Source of the DNA: Pseudisothecium myosuroides
Taxonomy: Eukaryota > Streptophyta > Bryopsida > Hypnales > Lembophyllaceae
Direction: 5' to 3'
Length of the DNA stretch: 64,000 bases
NCBI GenBank assembly: GCA_951799445.1
Contig: OX637295.1
Location: 2,356,001-2,420,000 of the forward strand
Shown here: piece after piece, positions 11,651-24,400 of the stretch
How positions within the stretch are numbered: position 1 is the first letter of the stretch
Layout: each line of letters begins with the position of its first letter
Notes under the pieces: model-generated
The model's input: only the letters and a program-made list of their open reading frames with translations
Database searches by the model: none
What the model was told of the DNA's origin: nothing
Made by a program: the position numbers and the translations under genes

Positions 11651-14600
11651 CTAATATAAAACAATAAGAGTTAAATGCACTGACTTTACATTCTCCTCTC
11701 TTACAAGATTCAGACAGGGTGATGGAAAGAGAGGTATAAATTCAAGAGAAGGATGTACCTCGTCGTCGTCGTCTTCTTTTTTCTTGAGAGTGGTCTCGCT
11801 GGTTTTGTTGAACGGCAGGTGCATGGGTCCAAACGGAGTGTCGACCTCAATGGCTCCCTCCATGGTGTAGCCGGTGCCCCTTCCTCGCATGATATCCCAC
11901 AAGGCCCCACCGAAGTCTTTGGGTCGGAAAGTAATGGGCAACATCAAGTGCCCTACACCTTCCCCTTTCACTTCGGTCGCCTGCTTGAGGTTTGCGTTGC
12001 CAATGGAGACGTCTGCAATCTGCAAGTCGTACTTGAATGTATTGATCCCTGCAACACAAAAACAGTATTTTCTAAGGATATAATATATTAACCCTGAAGA
12101 GAACGCATTGATCCCTGCAACGCAACAGCACTTGCTCATGATATATTAACCCCGAAGAGAATGAATTGATCCCGGCAACACAACAGCACATGCTCATGAT
12201 ATATTAACCCCTTCCGAGGCAAAATAATTTACGACCCGGCAAGAGTCTTCCATTTTTTCAAGTTTTTGTTTTCATCGTATCTTGACATGAACTGATTCAG
12301 AACTTAGCACAAAAACCACGCAGCATCAAGTGACCAAGCGAGTCAAATGATTGAATTTTTTTTTAAATTGGCTTTTCAGTGAACTTGGACGTACTTCATC
12401 TATGAAGTAAAGTAAGCTCCCACAGTAAGCTCTTGCACAAGTTCATCTTGCACCCATGGCTCTACGATTGGACAAAATTGGCAAAATTGAGTGAGAGTGA
12501 TTTAGCAGCTGTGAAAGTCAGCGACGTTACCTATGTCGAACTTGTTCATGTTCTTGAGAGTCAAGTGCAAAGTAGCCGAGGTCTCTTCCAGCGAAAGGTG
12601 ATCCCAATCAATCTTATCCAAGTCCACATCTGGCTTGTGAGGAATTGGAATCTCGCCCTTCTTCTCCAATGGAATTGTGATTCTTCCAATTACTGGAACA
12701 TCGACCAATAAAGTAACCTACAGCATCAACAAGAGTCCCAACACAGCAGTCCACCGGTCAGATATTCTCTACACACTCCAACTGCAAACAAACTCCAACT
12801 GCAAACATAAAATAAAATAAAAACAATTTGCAATCATGCTATGATTGGCTCTGTCCCTTTTGTAGTGCAGCTACAAAGGTACAAGTCAGAGATTCTTGTA
12901 GCTAATTTCATAGTGAAGCTACGAGAAGCTCTGTAGCTTAAATCATAATATCGCTACACTATAGATGTAGCTTACACTCAACTATCTCTAATTGCAGACT
13001 TGGGGTGACAATTGGCGCATGTGCTCTCGAAGCTTGACAAGTGGAGGCCGTCCAATCCAATGTATACACCACATGATACATTCTCAAGATTTAGCAGGAA
13101 TGTGCATTTAGAGAAGATGGAGTACATACTTTCATATTAACGACTAAGGCTCAGTTTTCAAATAGTAACAGACACTGCACATACGAATCCACAGAACCTT
13201 TCTGACCACAGATTGTCCAGTAGTGTCCTGGGACAAATCAGTGTAGTGATATAAAAAAGGTTACATGCATCCATAATCATCACTGTCCAAAAAGGAACAC
13301 CTACATTTGGACAAAAAGCGACTTCAAAACCTAGATATTGATGACAAAACATGAACACAGTTAGAACAAGAGAACCGATAAGAGTCTGTGTTGACTTTGG
13401 TACACATTGAGACAATACTTTGAAATTCCATAACATTCAATTAAGTAATTCAAAAGTAATTCATGTTTAAGACCGGTAATAGTAACTATGCTCAGTTACT
13501 ACTAATGAAGATTATGGGTGCACTTACCTTAGTCCAAGTATGAAATTCACAGATGTACGGAAAGCTCAAGCCACGCTACTCGATCAGTATGAATAGAATG
13601 ATACTCCCTCCGTTTGGAAATGGTGTGTCCATTCTCAGTGGTGATTGCACTGAGAATGGATACACTATTTCCAAACGGAGGGAGTACCATACAGATGACC
13701 TGAATCATTATTCAGTATGAATAGTACGATTCACGACATGATAGTACGAATAGGATCAATAAGATCATACGATCTTGCACTACCCTCAGAATTTCAAAAA
13801 CTGAGAACGATTAGATACCATAGCGAGGTAGGGCAGTGCTGGTTCAGGCTCGTCAAACCTATCCACAATGTCCTTGCAGACAAGATCAAACCTATCATAC
13901 GATCTTGCACTAACCTTCGAATTTCGAAAAGTGAGAAGGGCTAGATACCCTAGCAAGGTAGGTCTAGGCCAGGCTCGATCTCATCGAAGGAATCCACAAT
14001 GTCCTTGTGGATGACACTGAACAGGATCTTGACAGGAAACATACTCAACACGATCATCCGATTTTGCACTTACCTTAGAATTATAAATACTGAGGACGAT
14101 TAGACACTTTAGCGAGGCAGGGGAGCACTTGCCCACGCTCAATGTCATCAATCACACATCCACAACTCTACTCAACAAGACCATCCGATCTCGCACTGAC
14201 AGACCTCAGAATTACCAAAAACAAGGGAAAGAATTTAGCTACCTTCGCGAGGTACGGCAGCACTTGCCCCGGCTCAATATCATCAAACGTATCCACAATA
14301 TCCTTATAAATCAACGTGATCGGGATCTTGACCGTGACCGCTCCGTGCGCGGACACCGTGCCTGCATCCGGAATGGTCCCCGAGCACAGCTTCCGTCCGT
14401 CACTGGTGATGTCGTAGAGCATATCCACGAGCGGAATGGGCACGGGGTTGGGGTTGGTGATGAGCACGTCGATCACGACCTCCGCGCGCTTCGTGTTGAG
14501 CACAGGGATGTGGAACCCGGAGATGTCGGCGTCGGGAGAGCCCCAGCTGAACAAGCCTCCGATGGCATGTCCGACGTCTTTGATGAATCCCATCACTCCC

Positions 14601-14764
14601 CCTTCGCCATCTTTCTCTTCTCCTCCCTCTTCGCCTGCATCTCGCTTCGCCTTCTTGTCGACTGCGATTTCCTTCTGGACGTCGCCGAGGCCGCGATCCT
14701 CGATCGAGACCTTGCCGACGTTCTGCTCCAGGGCCACCACCTCCTTGTCTTCGTTGTCCGCCAT
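11651..14764 (-). CDS. LEA14-like protein with two LEA_2/WHy domains, three exons
   Basis: Late-embryogenesis-abundant protein of the LEA14/desiccation-related type, a presumed cytosolic stress protectant. Exons: 14764-14243, 12717-12531 and 12048-11651, with consensus GT/AG borders and a continuous frame of 368 residues. The N-terminus is charged (MADNEDKEVVALEQ), then SGFHIPVLNTKRAEVVIDVL, NPNPVPIPLVDMLY and DGRKLCSGTIPDAGTVSAHG (domain 1). After the second exon, LPITFRPKDFGGALWDIMRG, GTGYTMEGAIEVDTPFGPMH and an acidic KKKEDDDDE run (domain 2). Relatives usually end soon after that acidic run; here a GT follows GAG at the run, so the real end may be spliced to a short exon, and the last ~35 residues as read may be intron. 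Close matches to conserved family motifs make the assignment firm. The gene carries unusual edge duplications, listed separately. Confidence 0.92.
12041..12218 (-). repeat. Threefold tandem repeat of the exon-3 3' splice site
   Basis: Three adjacent units (about 12041-12106, 12107-12164, 12165-12218) each carry the exon-3 edge ATTGATCCCTGCAAC (plus strand) followed by a shared block ATATATTAACCC. On the gene strand, unit 1 is the acceptor used here (TTGCAG then GGATC). Unit 2 keeps TTGCAG. Unit 3 has lost the AG. Use of unit 2 would add 66 bases (22 codons) in frame without a stop. Confidence 0.8.
13604..13684. mobile_element. Stowaway-type MITE in LEA14 intron 1
   Basis: An 81-bp near-perfect foldback starting CTCCCTCCGTTTGGAAAT and ending in its inverse, flanked by TA on both sides (13602-13603 and 13685-13686). 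The CTCCCTCCGT terminus and TA duplication are the Stowaway (Tc1/mariner) signature. The 7-bp loop and clean arms suggest a fairly recent insertion. Confidence 0.9.
13755..14242 (-). repeat. Tandem decayed copies of the LEA14 exon-1 3' end inside intron 1
   Basis: At least three degenerate copies of the last ~90 bp of exon 1 lie in intron 1, at about 14109-14190, 13950-14036 and 13817-13888. Each includes a spacer marked by CGATCTTGCACT-like text at 14186, 14056, 13893 and 13763. On the gene strand the middle copy reads HKDIVDSFDEIEPG and the far copy CKDIVDRFDEPEPALPYLA, against YKDIVDTFDDIEPGQVLPYL in the real exon. The far copy retains a GT directly after its edge. Confidence 0.85.
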
Positions 14765-16080
14765 TGCTACTAAGCTGCACTTACTGCGAAATCAGAGACT
14801 GTAATTCCCTTGTTCGATGTTTTGCGGCAAGAGTGAGGTCAGTGAGTGCTGTTGCAACAAAATGGAGGATTCCGTTCGGCTATGGTGGGTTTTGCCCTAG
14901 TGGGAGCACCACGCGGCAGGCAGGGAGGAGGCTGTGTCAATCAGAGCATTTTCTTCGTATTATAAATTTTTTACAAAAATCCGTCCATCGTGGTAGGTAC
15001 GGTACGCTGAGGTACACTGACTTGTCCTAATAGTACGTGCCACACTAAATTTATGAAAGTCACACTATTTTGAGTTAATTCACTTTGAATATTGTTATAT
15101 TGTACCATTTTCATCCAATTTTTTTTTGTGGTTATACTAATTTCCCCTTCACTAATTGGACAAATTAGTGTCACTAGCTTGAAGAATGTTGGTCTATAAT
15201 GAGCGAGTTATCAACCATGTACACATCCCGCTTGGGTCTTTAGATTGATGTAGGTCTTACTAAGAAATCCTCCAATCAAATTTAGTAGTGAAATTTGTTG
15301 GCTATAGGGCATTGCTTCAAAAACTGGGTTGACATACGGTCCTATGCAGCTACGTTAACAATCTTCGTGTATTCATTTTTCTATGGGTCATTTGTGCAAT
15401 TTGCATTAATTAGTTTTCATGCCTTTGTTGGCCCATTGCTTTAGCTATCATTGACAAATCCTTTCATCTCACAAGTTCTTGTCTTGTTGATCTAAGACGA
15501 GATACTTATGGATGTTAAAAAACATATACTGATAATTTCGCAAGGTGGCATGCTACTCTCGAAGCTTTCAAATGATACTGAATGCAAGCATTCTTGTGTG
15601 CCTATGGTGACAATCAAAATTCCAATTTGAGCATGCACATGCAATACTAGAAAAAGGTGTTGTTTTTATACTTTTTTTGATACTGAAGTGTTGAAAACCA
15701 AGATGTCACAAAAATTCAATTCTTTCAACATTTTTTTCAACATTAAAGTGTTTAATACAATGTTGAAAAAGTGTTGAAATGTTCTAATGTTGAAAAAATA
15801 TCAAAAAGAGTAAGAAAGAGTGTCGGAAAGTGTGTTGATGAAAATATTAAAAAAAATGCTTCATATTGAAATTCACAAATAATTTCATAAAGATTCCAAA
15901 AATACTAAATGACTTAGGTTTGACTCAATTTACTTTTGCCTTATAAGGAAATTTAAGTAAAAAATATTTTGGGGGATTGTATATTTTGGATTAAGTAAAT
16001 CATTGGTACAAAAAAAATAGAAAATAGATTGTCTTCTCATGTATTAAAAGTTACAAAAAATTCTCAATTTTCACACATGA
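14765..16080. promoter_or_regulatory. Upstream region of the LEA14-like gene, plus intergenic DNA
   Basis: About 250 bp of GC-richer DNA next to the start codon, then AT-rich sequence. An ACGTG core (15035-15039) could be an ABA-response element, which would suit a LEA gene but is a short motif. A TTTATAAT-like stretch on the minus strand near 14965 is a weak TATA candidate. Around 15640-15850 there are repeated GTTGAAA words without clear borders. No other gene seen. Confidence 0.35.
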
Positions 16081-18583
16081 TATAAGATGCTAAAAGATAC
16101 CACTACTAACCACAAGATGAAGGGTTCAAATCCCACATTTGCTTGGGGTACTTGAGCAACTCAAACAACTCGGGCAGCCTAAAAATTTTGGGCAAATGAT
16201 TTTTCAATCTGAAAACTAGGATGTGCAATTTAGATAGCTTCCAAAAAATTCAAAAATTCAAAAACCTTGCTTCCACAGTAGACTACGTTTCTTGTGATTT
16301 TATATTTTCAATCACAAAATTATTACCAAACACAAAAACAGACCACAAAATGTTTAACTAAGACATGCAATTCTTATCTTCCACAACTCAACGACCTTAA
16401 TAAATATGCAAACTTTTTACAACCACAGCATGACCACAATCTAAATTTGATTTGAAAACTTGTTGAGAGGCCACTTGTCAAAACTCTATAGTACAATTTA
16501 CAATTTGCAACTCCATAGTCTATAGTATACATTCAAAAATTTATTTAATAGAACGCATTGAAGAGCTACATCAATTTGCAAATCATGAGCATTTCTGCAA
16601 TCCAAATCAAGAATTGACACAATGTACTTGCAAAGAGGTCCTTTTTGCATTCCACGGTCAGCCTTGCCTTCACGTTCTTTCCCATCCAAAAGTAAAGCTC
16701 AAAGTTTGAAGACTCTAATCCTCGATCCCAGGGGCTTGAAGACTCTATTGATCCCAAATGATCAGCATTTTGAATCCTCCTAGACTCCCATAAATATTTA
16801 AAAATAATGAAGCATTCTTAAGCTTACCCAAACATTTAGAGATGAAGGTGATTGTCGATATTCTACGTAGTACTTACTTCAAAGAGTAACAAACTTGAAT
16901 TGGGTGCAATATTTTGTTTCATTTACATAGTTTCATGGAAATTTAGTGATTTCCCCTTTTGTGCAATCCAATTGCTGATGCACCCATGTTTGGTAAGTAA
17001 AAAAAGTCAAGTTGCCAGACGCTCAGACTCACAAATCTGGTATATAAAGATGATGATGACTTAAATAGACTATAACACTATGAACATCCATGCATTCCTA
17101 AATGCTATTGTTCTTTCATCAATGATACAACTCCACCCTACCATTGTTGCTATATAGCTAAAGTTACCATTGCGCTCAACATAGATTACCCGCAAATCCA
17201 ACTACTTCAGATACAATTTGTCTTGCTTATTGCAGTGGATCCCCAAATGTGTATCAAGGCCCCTTCATACTTGTAGGTAAGTAGCTGCAAAAATAAAATT
17301 TTAACTTCAAAGAGTTCAAACTAATTAAGCTACTCATATTGATACCATTTTGAATTGGTTCCAGTTATTAAACGAGTGTGCTAGGAGATTATAACCCTTG
17401 TAGTTACAAATGTGTGTGGTTTTAAAATTGAGCATTTATACAATTATAGATTAGAACCCATAGTTTCTGGACATGAATTTTGTTCACACATACATTTGAT
17501 GGTCATGTCTTTCTTCTTTACGAAGTTGTCATGCTCAAAAGCGTCCTACTTCCGCCTTGCCAATGCTTGCACAAATACTGCACGATTTCATTACCTTGTC
17601 AGATTAGGGTTTCTAGGCCTATTGTTATTGTAGGCAAATAAAATGGTTGTAACCAATCTTTTCATGCCATTGGACTTACATGCTGAAGAAAAGTGGCATT
17701 GGATGCAAAAGATAATTTGTGCGGTGTAATGATAGAGTAGTGTGGCCTTAGAACATTGGTCATTGAAGTTTACAATTCTCTACCCGATGGCGGTGCACAA
17801 CAAACACATCAATGTCCTAAATAGGAAATAATAAAAAGGTTTAAATGGTACAACTTCTCACCTTCTCTGTAATATGCATGGATTTTAGCCATATACTTTG
17901 GAAAAATTGTGTGCAACTTCGTCCTACTCACTTTTTTACCATTTTTTTTTTAACCCGTGTCTATACAATTGAGTGTTGCGTCGAATGGCCACAAACATGG
18001 ATCCTACTAATGTACAACAATTTTTGCTAGTTGTAGTCATGTTGTTGAAAAACATGGCGAACTCAATGCATGAAATGCATGAGTGAGATCTAGCCTCCTC
18101 GTCAAACAATTCAATTTTCTTCAAAGTGATCAAGGTATACAATGCGTTGGTGGACATACAATAAATATGATAATTGAATTTGTTCTTCACAATTTTATAC
18201 TCTTCCATGCAAGAACAATCATGAACAAAGAGTTGGATTTTTGGGTGCTTTTCAAGGTCAATTGTATGGTTTTCACAGTTCTTCTTACATGAGTAATTTG
18301 ATAATAGATGGGTTTCCATTTTCAAATTCACAAAGTTTGCTATTTTTAGGCTTGTTTTGGTCTTGGCTCTTCACTCTGGAAAATAAGATACAAAATATTG
18401 GAAGGCAATACCCATGCTCAAGAGTTCAAGTTACATGTGTGTTGTACAGTACAAACTTGTTCAAGGTGTTTTCTTTTGGTTTGCTCTGAGCAGTTTGCAG
18501 TTGGATAGCCGACCCTCTTTGGTATGCTACAAGACGTGGTACATATTGTGAATAGTTGAGTTCCATGCAGAAATTAGTTTTCC
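16081..18583. other. Intergenic AT-rich interval
   Basis: No supported gene or bounded element. A GGTTCAAATCC pol III B-box-like word occurs at 16123-16133 without a convincing A box. Short open frames on both strands have no recognisable domain. Confidence 0.4.
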
Positions 18584-19514
18584 TTAACCCCTAATGTTCC
18601 ATGACTATGTTTTCACTAAAAACACTCAAAAATTGCCATTTTTAATATAAGTACCAAATTTTTGAAAAAAAAACTTTATTGATACATGTAACCGTAGGAT
18701 CTTATAGTAAACTAGTTTTAGAAGATGTGAAAAAAAATTCAAAATTTTCCACCATGCGGATTGGAAGATATTAGCATTTGAATTGGCAAAAAAAAAAATT
18801 TCTTCCTGCAAAAAACAGGGCAGCTGCACTTCACAAGGTCACATTTGTATGAAAAAATGTCCAAAATGGTGGTGCTTCTTTTAATTATTTTTCCTAAACA
18901 AGTTGGCTACATGCTTAAAAAATTTCAAAACATTTGGAATTGTACAACATATACAAAAAAAATAGTAAGTAGAAAGAAGTAGAGAATGATCCAAAATACT
19001 AAATTGTTAAGAATTTAATTATGGAATTGAAAAATGTCAATCCCAATGGTTGTAATGTTGTAATAAACAACCTAAATCCTATGATTTTTTTTTTCAAAAA
19101 AATATTAAAAATTGAGTTAAATAGACAACTTCAAAGTTTGTTTCAGAGTAGAGAATCCATAACTCCCCGCAAACTAAAAAACCTCATAACTTTTTACTCA
19201 TTGGTTGAAATGGAATGATTTAAAACTTTCTACGTATATATAACTCTACAAAACCAATTTCAATTTTTTATTTTTGAAAAAAGTGTTTTTTTTAGATCTG
19301 CCTAGACTGCCTGCCCGGTGAAAAAAATAGCATATTAGGCCATAACTTTTGATTTTTATTTCAAAATGTCATGAAATTTAGTGCACATGAAATATATTCC
19401 TCGTCCCCACCTTCTGTTAAAATTTCAGCTTAAAATATGAAAATCTCTAGTCACACGTACCTACCCAAAATCGCTATGTTGCTAAAAATAGCAGACTGGT
19501 CCTTTAGGGGTTAA
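18584..19514 (+). mobile_element. TTAA/CCCC element copy 5 (~0.93 kb)
   Basis: Left end TTAACCCCTAATGTTCC, right end GGTCCTTTAGGGGTTAA, 931 bp, collinear with the copy at 4345 and inverse to that at 8368. It preserves the uninterrupted sequence at the point where element B entered the copy at 43319 (19402-19420, CCTCGTCCCCACCTTCTGT on the plus strand), so it serves as an empty-site control. Confidence 0.85.
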
Positions 19515-19570
19515 GGCAATCGATTGCATAACATAATGTAAAAGCTACAAGACTTTTGTGGGCTTTAAGG

Positions 19571-20280
19571 GGTAATAGATACCATAGATGGCATCCACAT
19601 CCACATTTGCAAGTTGCTTGTTGGGCTAGAAAACTACTTTACCTTAAATGACTTTTATTTTTAAAAATAATGTGTATTCCATCCAAAAGAAAGATGTTAT
19701 GGACTGGCTAAAAGATTTGTTGGTTTAGCCATAGGCATGTTAGGTAGGTTACATGACTCTCAAATGCTATAGAGGTCCTCCTTGTACCAGCAAGCTAAAG
19801 CCAAAACCCTCTTTAATGTTGATGTTACATCAAAGGCTTTTGCCCCTATCTGTTGGATGATATTGAGACAATGGTTAAAGTGACACCATGTGAAGGTGTC
19901 TCTGCCCATGCTAGAGAGCATTCACTCTTAGAGCGTTTGTACAACAAGCAGTTGTCACGTGGGCAAGCCGTAGTCAAAAATGCTTTCGAAATATTAAAAC
20001 CAAATTTCTGCAAATTGTTGAATGTGACATGAGCAACCTTCATGTCTTGTTTGTGCCTAACATGGTTGTGTGTTGTTGTCTCTTTTATAATATTTTGTTA
20101 GGCCATGATCCGGACAAGGCAACCAGTCTTCTAGAGATCTTTTGGCAGGATGACATGTTATCTGAAGTCAATGACAATCCAGTCCATGACCTAAAATAGG
20201 AGATTGTTTTCATTGTGAAATTTCTTAGAATGGATGCTAAGCAATCAAAATTAGGTGTATTTCTTGGACATTGCAGAATT
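19571..20280 (+). pseudogene. PIF/Harbinger transposase remnant (DDE_Tnp_4 type)
   Basis: Three conserved blocks survive in order but in shifting frames: TIDGIHI near 19580-19602 (first Asp), GRLHDSQML near 19743-19769 (second Asp), and YNKQLSRGQAVVKNAFEILK near 19940-20000, where the catalytic Glu of the usual VVENAFG has become Lys. A stop follows shortly, then a segment like the WLCVVVSFIIFC end of the domain. Frameshifts, stops and loss of the Glu make it dead. It lies directly right of a TTAA element. Confidence 0.75.
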
Positions 20281-21149
20281 CTCATTCCGTGAAGGACACT
20301 ATTGATTGTCGTGCTTAAAGCATTACAAAATTATGTTTACTTGCAGTTATTCCTTCATTTTGTTTAGTGATATAGAGTTTTTGTGTTTTGATTTATGAAT
20401 TGTGGAGATTAGTATGTGAGGATCCAAGCCTTCGTCCAAAATAGTGAGAAGACCCATTTTGGAAGTCTAAAGATCAAGCCTTCGGCTAAGTCTTTTGTTG
20501 CTCATAGTATGAAGCTGTAAATTCCAAATTCAATGTCTAAGCTTTTGATGGCTGGGCCTTGAATAAAATAAAAACTTTCATTAGTTTATCAAATGAATTT
20601 GATTACCTCTTGTGTGAAGAGGCACTAACATTGCATGTATTATATAATCCTTTGCCATACTAGGGAATGTATCAAGCCATTGAGGGATGCATGGAACTCT
20701 TTCATTACATAGAATAATTGACCAAAGAATACAAAAGTCAAAACACTGACTTGTCTCTCAAACTCATGCTTTTTGCAGAGTCTGTTTCTATTTGGCATCA
20801 TAACTATAAGTAGAAACAAGTAATATTCATCTTTTTCCTACAACACACTTGATATTGTTAAGGCTTGAATTCACAATTTTGTTTTGTTTTGTTTTATTTA
20901 TTATTATTTATTACATGGATTGAATGACAATTTATTTGTGGTTAAAGACAACATATTTTTTTATCTTGCCCTCATGTCTGCATCAAATTTACACATAGGG
21001 TGATGGCAGCTAAATCCTTGACCGTCTTCATAATTTTCTAAAGCATGTATGCCTTGAGCCTTGTCCTATTTGGACAATAGTGTTGGTTGTTGTGGATCTC
21101 ACCACTCTACCTCTTGAGGCCATGGCACCCACAACTGCACCTTCATTTA
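20281..21149. other. Non-coding remainder of the Harbinger relic
   Basis: Interval between the transposase remnant and the putative partner-gene remnant. AT-rich, with no ORF or RNA gene recognised. Confidence 0.4.
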
Positions 21150-21422
21150 CTAAAGCAAGTTGTGAATTTTCCAATATTTTTCATCTTTTTCTTGATTGTA
21201 CTTGAGATTTTCCTCGTGAATTTGCTTCTCAATTCCCATTTCTTTTTGTTTCATGTCCTTTGATGTCTTGTAAAATTCTGTGAGTCCCGCCACTAGCTGG
21301 TCAATACCCTCCAATGTTGCATTAGCAACAAGCTTAATGGCTACAGATCCCTTCCACTGAACTCCGGTGCTTCTAGATGTTGGCTTGTATGACTGTGGAA
21401 CTAAAGTGTTGGAAGAAAGCAT
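21150..21422 (-). pseudogene. Probable C-terminal part of a Harbinger partner protein
   Basis: A 90-codon frame that is hydrophilic with a Lys/Glu-rich helix (KQIHEENLKYNQEKDEKYWK), the sort of tail seen on Myb/SANT-like ORF1 proteins of PIF/Harbinger elements. It points toward the transposase remnant, the same tail-to-tail layout as in the better preserved copy at 36.5-38.6 kb. No Myb motif could be read upstream, so the call rests mainly on position and composition. Confidence 0.4.
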
Positions 21423-24400
21423 TTGAGGGTCTCATTGCCTACCTCTAACTGCTAATGGGGCTGAGGTGGCTGTTGGATCCACTCGATATATATAATTGCT
21501 CTACCATGCAAGAGAGTTGTCCACTTGTCCTCCATATGCTATTTGGTCTAGGAATGAATGTGTAAGCACCCATCTTGGTCCACTTGCAGGTGCTCCAATT
21601 CTAGCTACAAGCAATGGTTGTGGCATTTGAGAGGAAGCAGTGGAATTGGGCGTAACATTGTTGAGGTCGACTAGTATGGATTTTACCCACCAAAATTGGT
21701 AGTTGGTTGTAGAGGCAGTTTGAGGAGGTAGAATATGGAATCAAAGTATGTTCTGACAATTCACTCCAGATGTGCCATCAATTTCATCCGCACTGTTATT
21801 GGTTTCTGTGAAAGATTTGTTGCTGCATCATAGTGGAAAGCAATTGTATAGGCATGCATGGTAGTCATTCCTTGGCTTTGTTTTAACATACAATCATTGT
21901 CGTCTTCATTGTCCTCTTGATGTAATAGTTGATTTATGCCTCAACCACTTATCCATTCCCGTACAGATATATGAATCAAAGTTTTTCGGTAACTACTTAT
22001 CCTTCCTTTGCCCATAAATCATTTCAAAGTATGCTATGGAGTTCAATACCGTCTGCTTGTGCAAATTCACCACTCAATTATACTTAGCAAAAGAGGTTGT
22101 CATTTATATTTACAAGGCTCCAAGCCTCTATGACACATGATTCCATTTGATGTGTACACATAAAGTGATACCTTTTGCCATTTGTTCATTTCATTGTTCA
22201 TCACTTGCCAAGGGTCATTTGCTTCCATTTCTTCAATGAACTCTGTCTTCTTGGCACAAACTAGTGCCAACATCCTTAGCCAATTTCAATTGGGATCTCA
22301 TTCCTTCCAATTCCTTGAGATTGTCCCTTAAGCACCATCTCCATTGTCTTTTTTTTTTTTGCCTCACTTTCTTGTTAGACCTCCAATGCTAGTCGTAGGA
22401 AGGGAGCCTTGGATGACCCCAATAGATAGGGATCTTTTACCTATCATCACATTGACAGTTTTCAATTTTTGTTATTTCCATAGAATTATGAGCCTCGCAC
22501 ATTCCATGATTGTAGGACAATTTTGTCTCACAAAGAAGACTATAGACAATGCATGTTATACAACAGTAATAGCAATAGCCATATGGTTCTACTTTTCTAT
22601 CAATGTAATTATTTGTAAGACATTTCTTTTATTTGAGCTTTTATTATGTTGTGATCATCTTATTTATTTCTTTTCAACAAAAAATTTTACATTTTAATGA
22701 TTGGAACTTGAATAACAAATTTTGTGTTTACAATCACTAAAATTTATTTTCATTAAGACTAATAAAAAAATTCATTAGTCTTGTAGTGATTGTGTAGACA
22801 TAGCATTGTATAGGACATCAAAGCTAATGAAGACATTGAGTTTGTACAAAAGTGTTGATGAAGTAGAGCATACAAAGAAGAGGATGCTTACTTCTACTCC
22901 CGCTTGACTATGTATAACAAAGGCAGTCAATGAAGCCAATGTTCATTGCAACTAAGGGATTCATTGTTGCAAAAGCATTGTTTGAGCACTCCAGTGAAAA
23001 TCCACAATGTCCCATGCAAATGCATTATAGAAGTAGACAGTATATAAATTTAAAAAGTTTTTTGTAGACTTACCTTCAACTTGGAGTGGTTAAGGTATTT
23101 GTCCTAAGTCGGCAATTGGAATGTATATTCATTTTGAAATCCAAAGATTTTGCCTTGCTCATCAAGACACTTACCAATTCATTTGTAAAGTTAATGGAAG
23201 ACTCACTGTACCACGTCCAAATTGTGGTGATTTTATTGTTTTAGCACCAAAATCACTTCATACATGATTTTTACACCATACCGGACTCTTGCTTGCCCCA
23301 AACCTCTTCTTACTTTTTAGACCATGTCACTTATCATGTCAACACCATGTCATAATTACATTATCCAAAAAGCCTACTTGTGTCCTAAATGTGAATGCTT
23401 ACTTTCCAAACACTTGCTACCATTCATTTTCTACAATTCCAACTTACAAGTGTGAAGGGGTCTTTAGAGTCTTCAAGTGAATAAGAGAATCTTTTGTCAC
23501 TATAACAAGACGAATTTGACAATTTGATTTACAAAATGATTATTGCAATCTCAATAGTCTTCAAATTCAATCTTATACAACTAGCATTCTACTAGTGTGC
23601 AATGGCATCTTGAATTGTTAATATAAGTGTTTCAATGTCTTTTGTGTGGCTACATAGTGAAGATTTTGTTCGACTGTATTAGCATTTTGTTTGACTATAT
23701 TAGCAAATTATAGTAGATGTTACTAGTAGAATCCAATTTTTTTGCTCCTTGGAGAATAACTTATAAAGTTTCAAAAACAACATGTAATGGGTCATAGACT
23801 CAATAGGAAAGAACATATTTGAAACATTGAAGCAACATGAGTGATGTTTGAACAAAGGCAATCTTAAATAGCCACTTTGATTATCAAATTCTAGATGGAA
23901 GGTTGGTAGTTTTTCTTATAGATTTGATTTGCTATTATTAGGCAAAAAATAGGAATTTCTTTTAAATAATTGACAATTTAAAGTGACTCTACTTTAGTCA
24001 TTTAGTTAAGGTTAGTATATCTAATTCATTCAAATAAGCAATTGAGTATTGTTTTTATTAGCAAAGTACCTAGTTTGTTGTACGATTTTATTGGAAATCA
24101 AAGATTGAAGTCAAAAAAACATTTTTAATTTCAATTTTGGTCAATGCTCCAAGAAATTGCAATTTTTGACAATTTCTCTTAAAATTAATACATCTATAAA
24201 ACTTTAAAGGTTGCATTACACTATTTAACTCTAATGGATATATTATTTTTTAGTAGATAATTTTATTCAATATGAACATGAGTTTAAATAGTTTCTTTAA
24301 AGTAAGAATAATAGCTCTCACTTCAAAAACCAAATCATCAAAGGTTGTGCGTAGGAATACGAAGCTCTATTTTGTTACTGGATCTTATTGATGTCAACAA

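Noticed and set aside
11753..12091. Plus-strand 112-codon frame over LEA14 exon 3
   Set aside because: Antisense shadow of a well-conserved exon.
16123..16133. Pol III B box GGTTCAAATCC suggesting a tRNA or SINE
   Set aside because: No matching A box at the right distance and no cloverleaf arms; the word can occur by chance.
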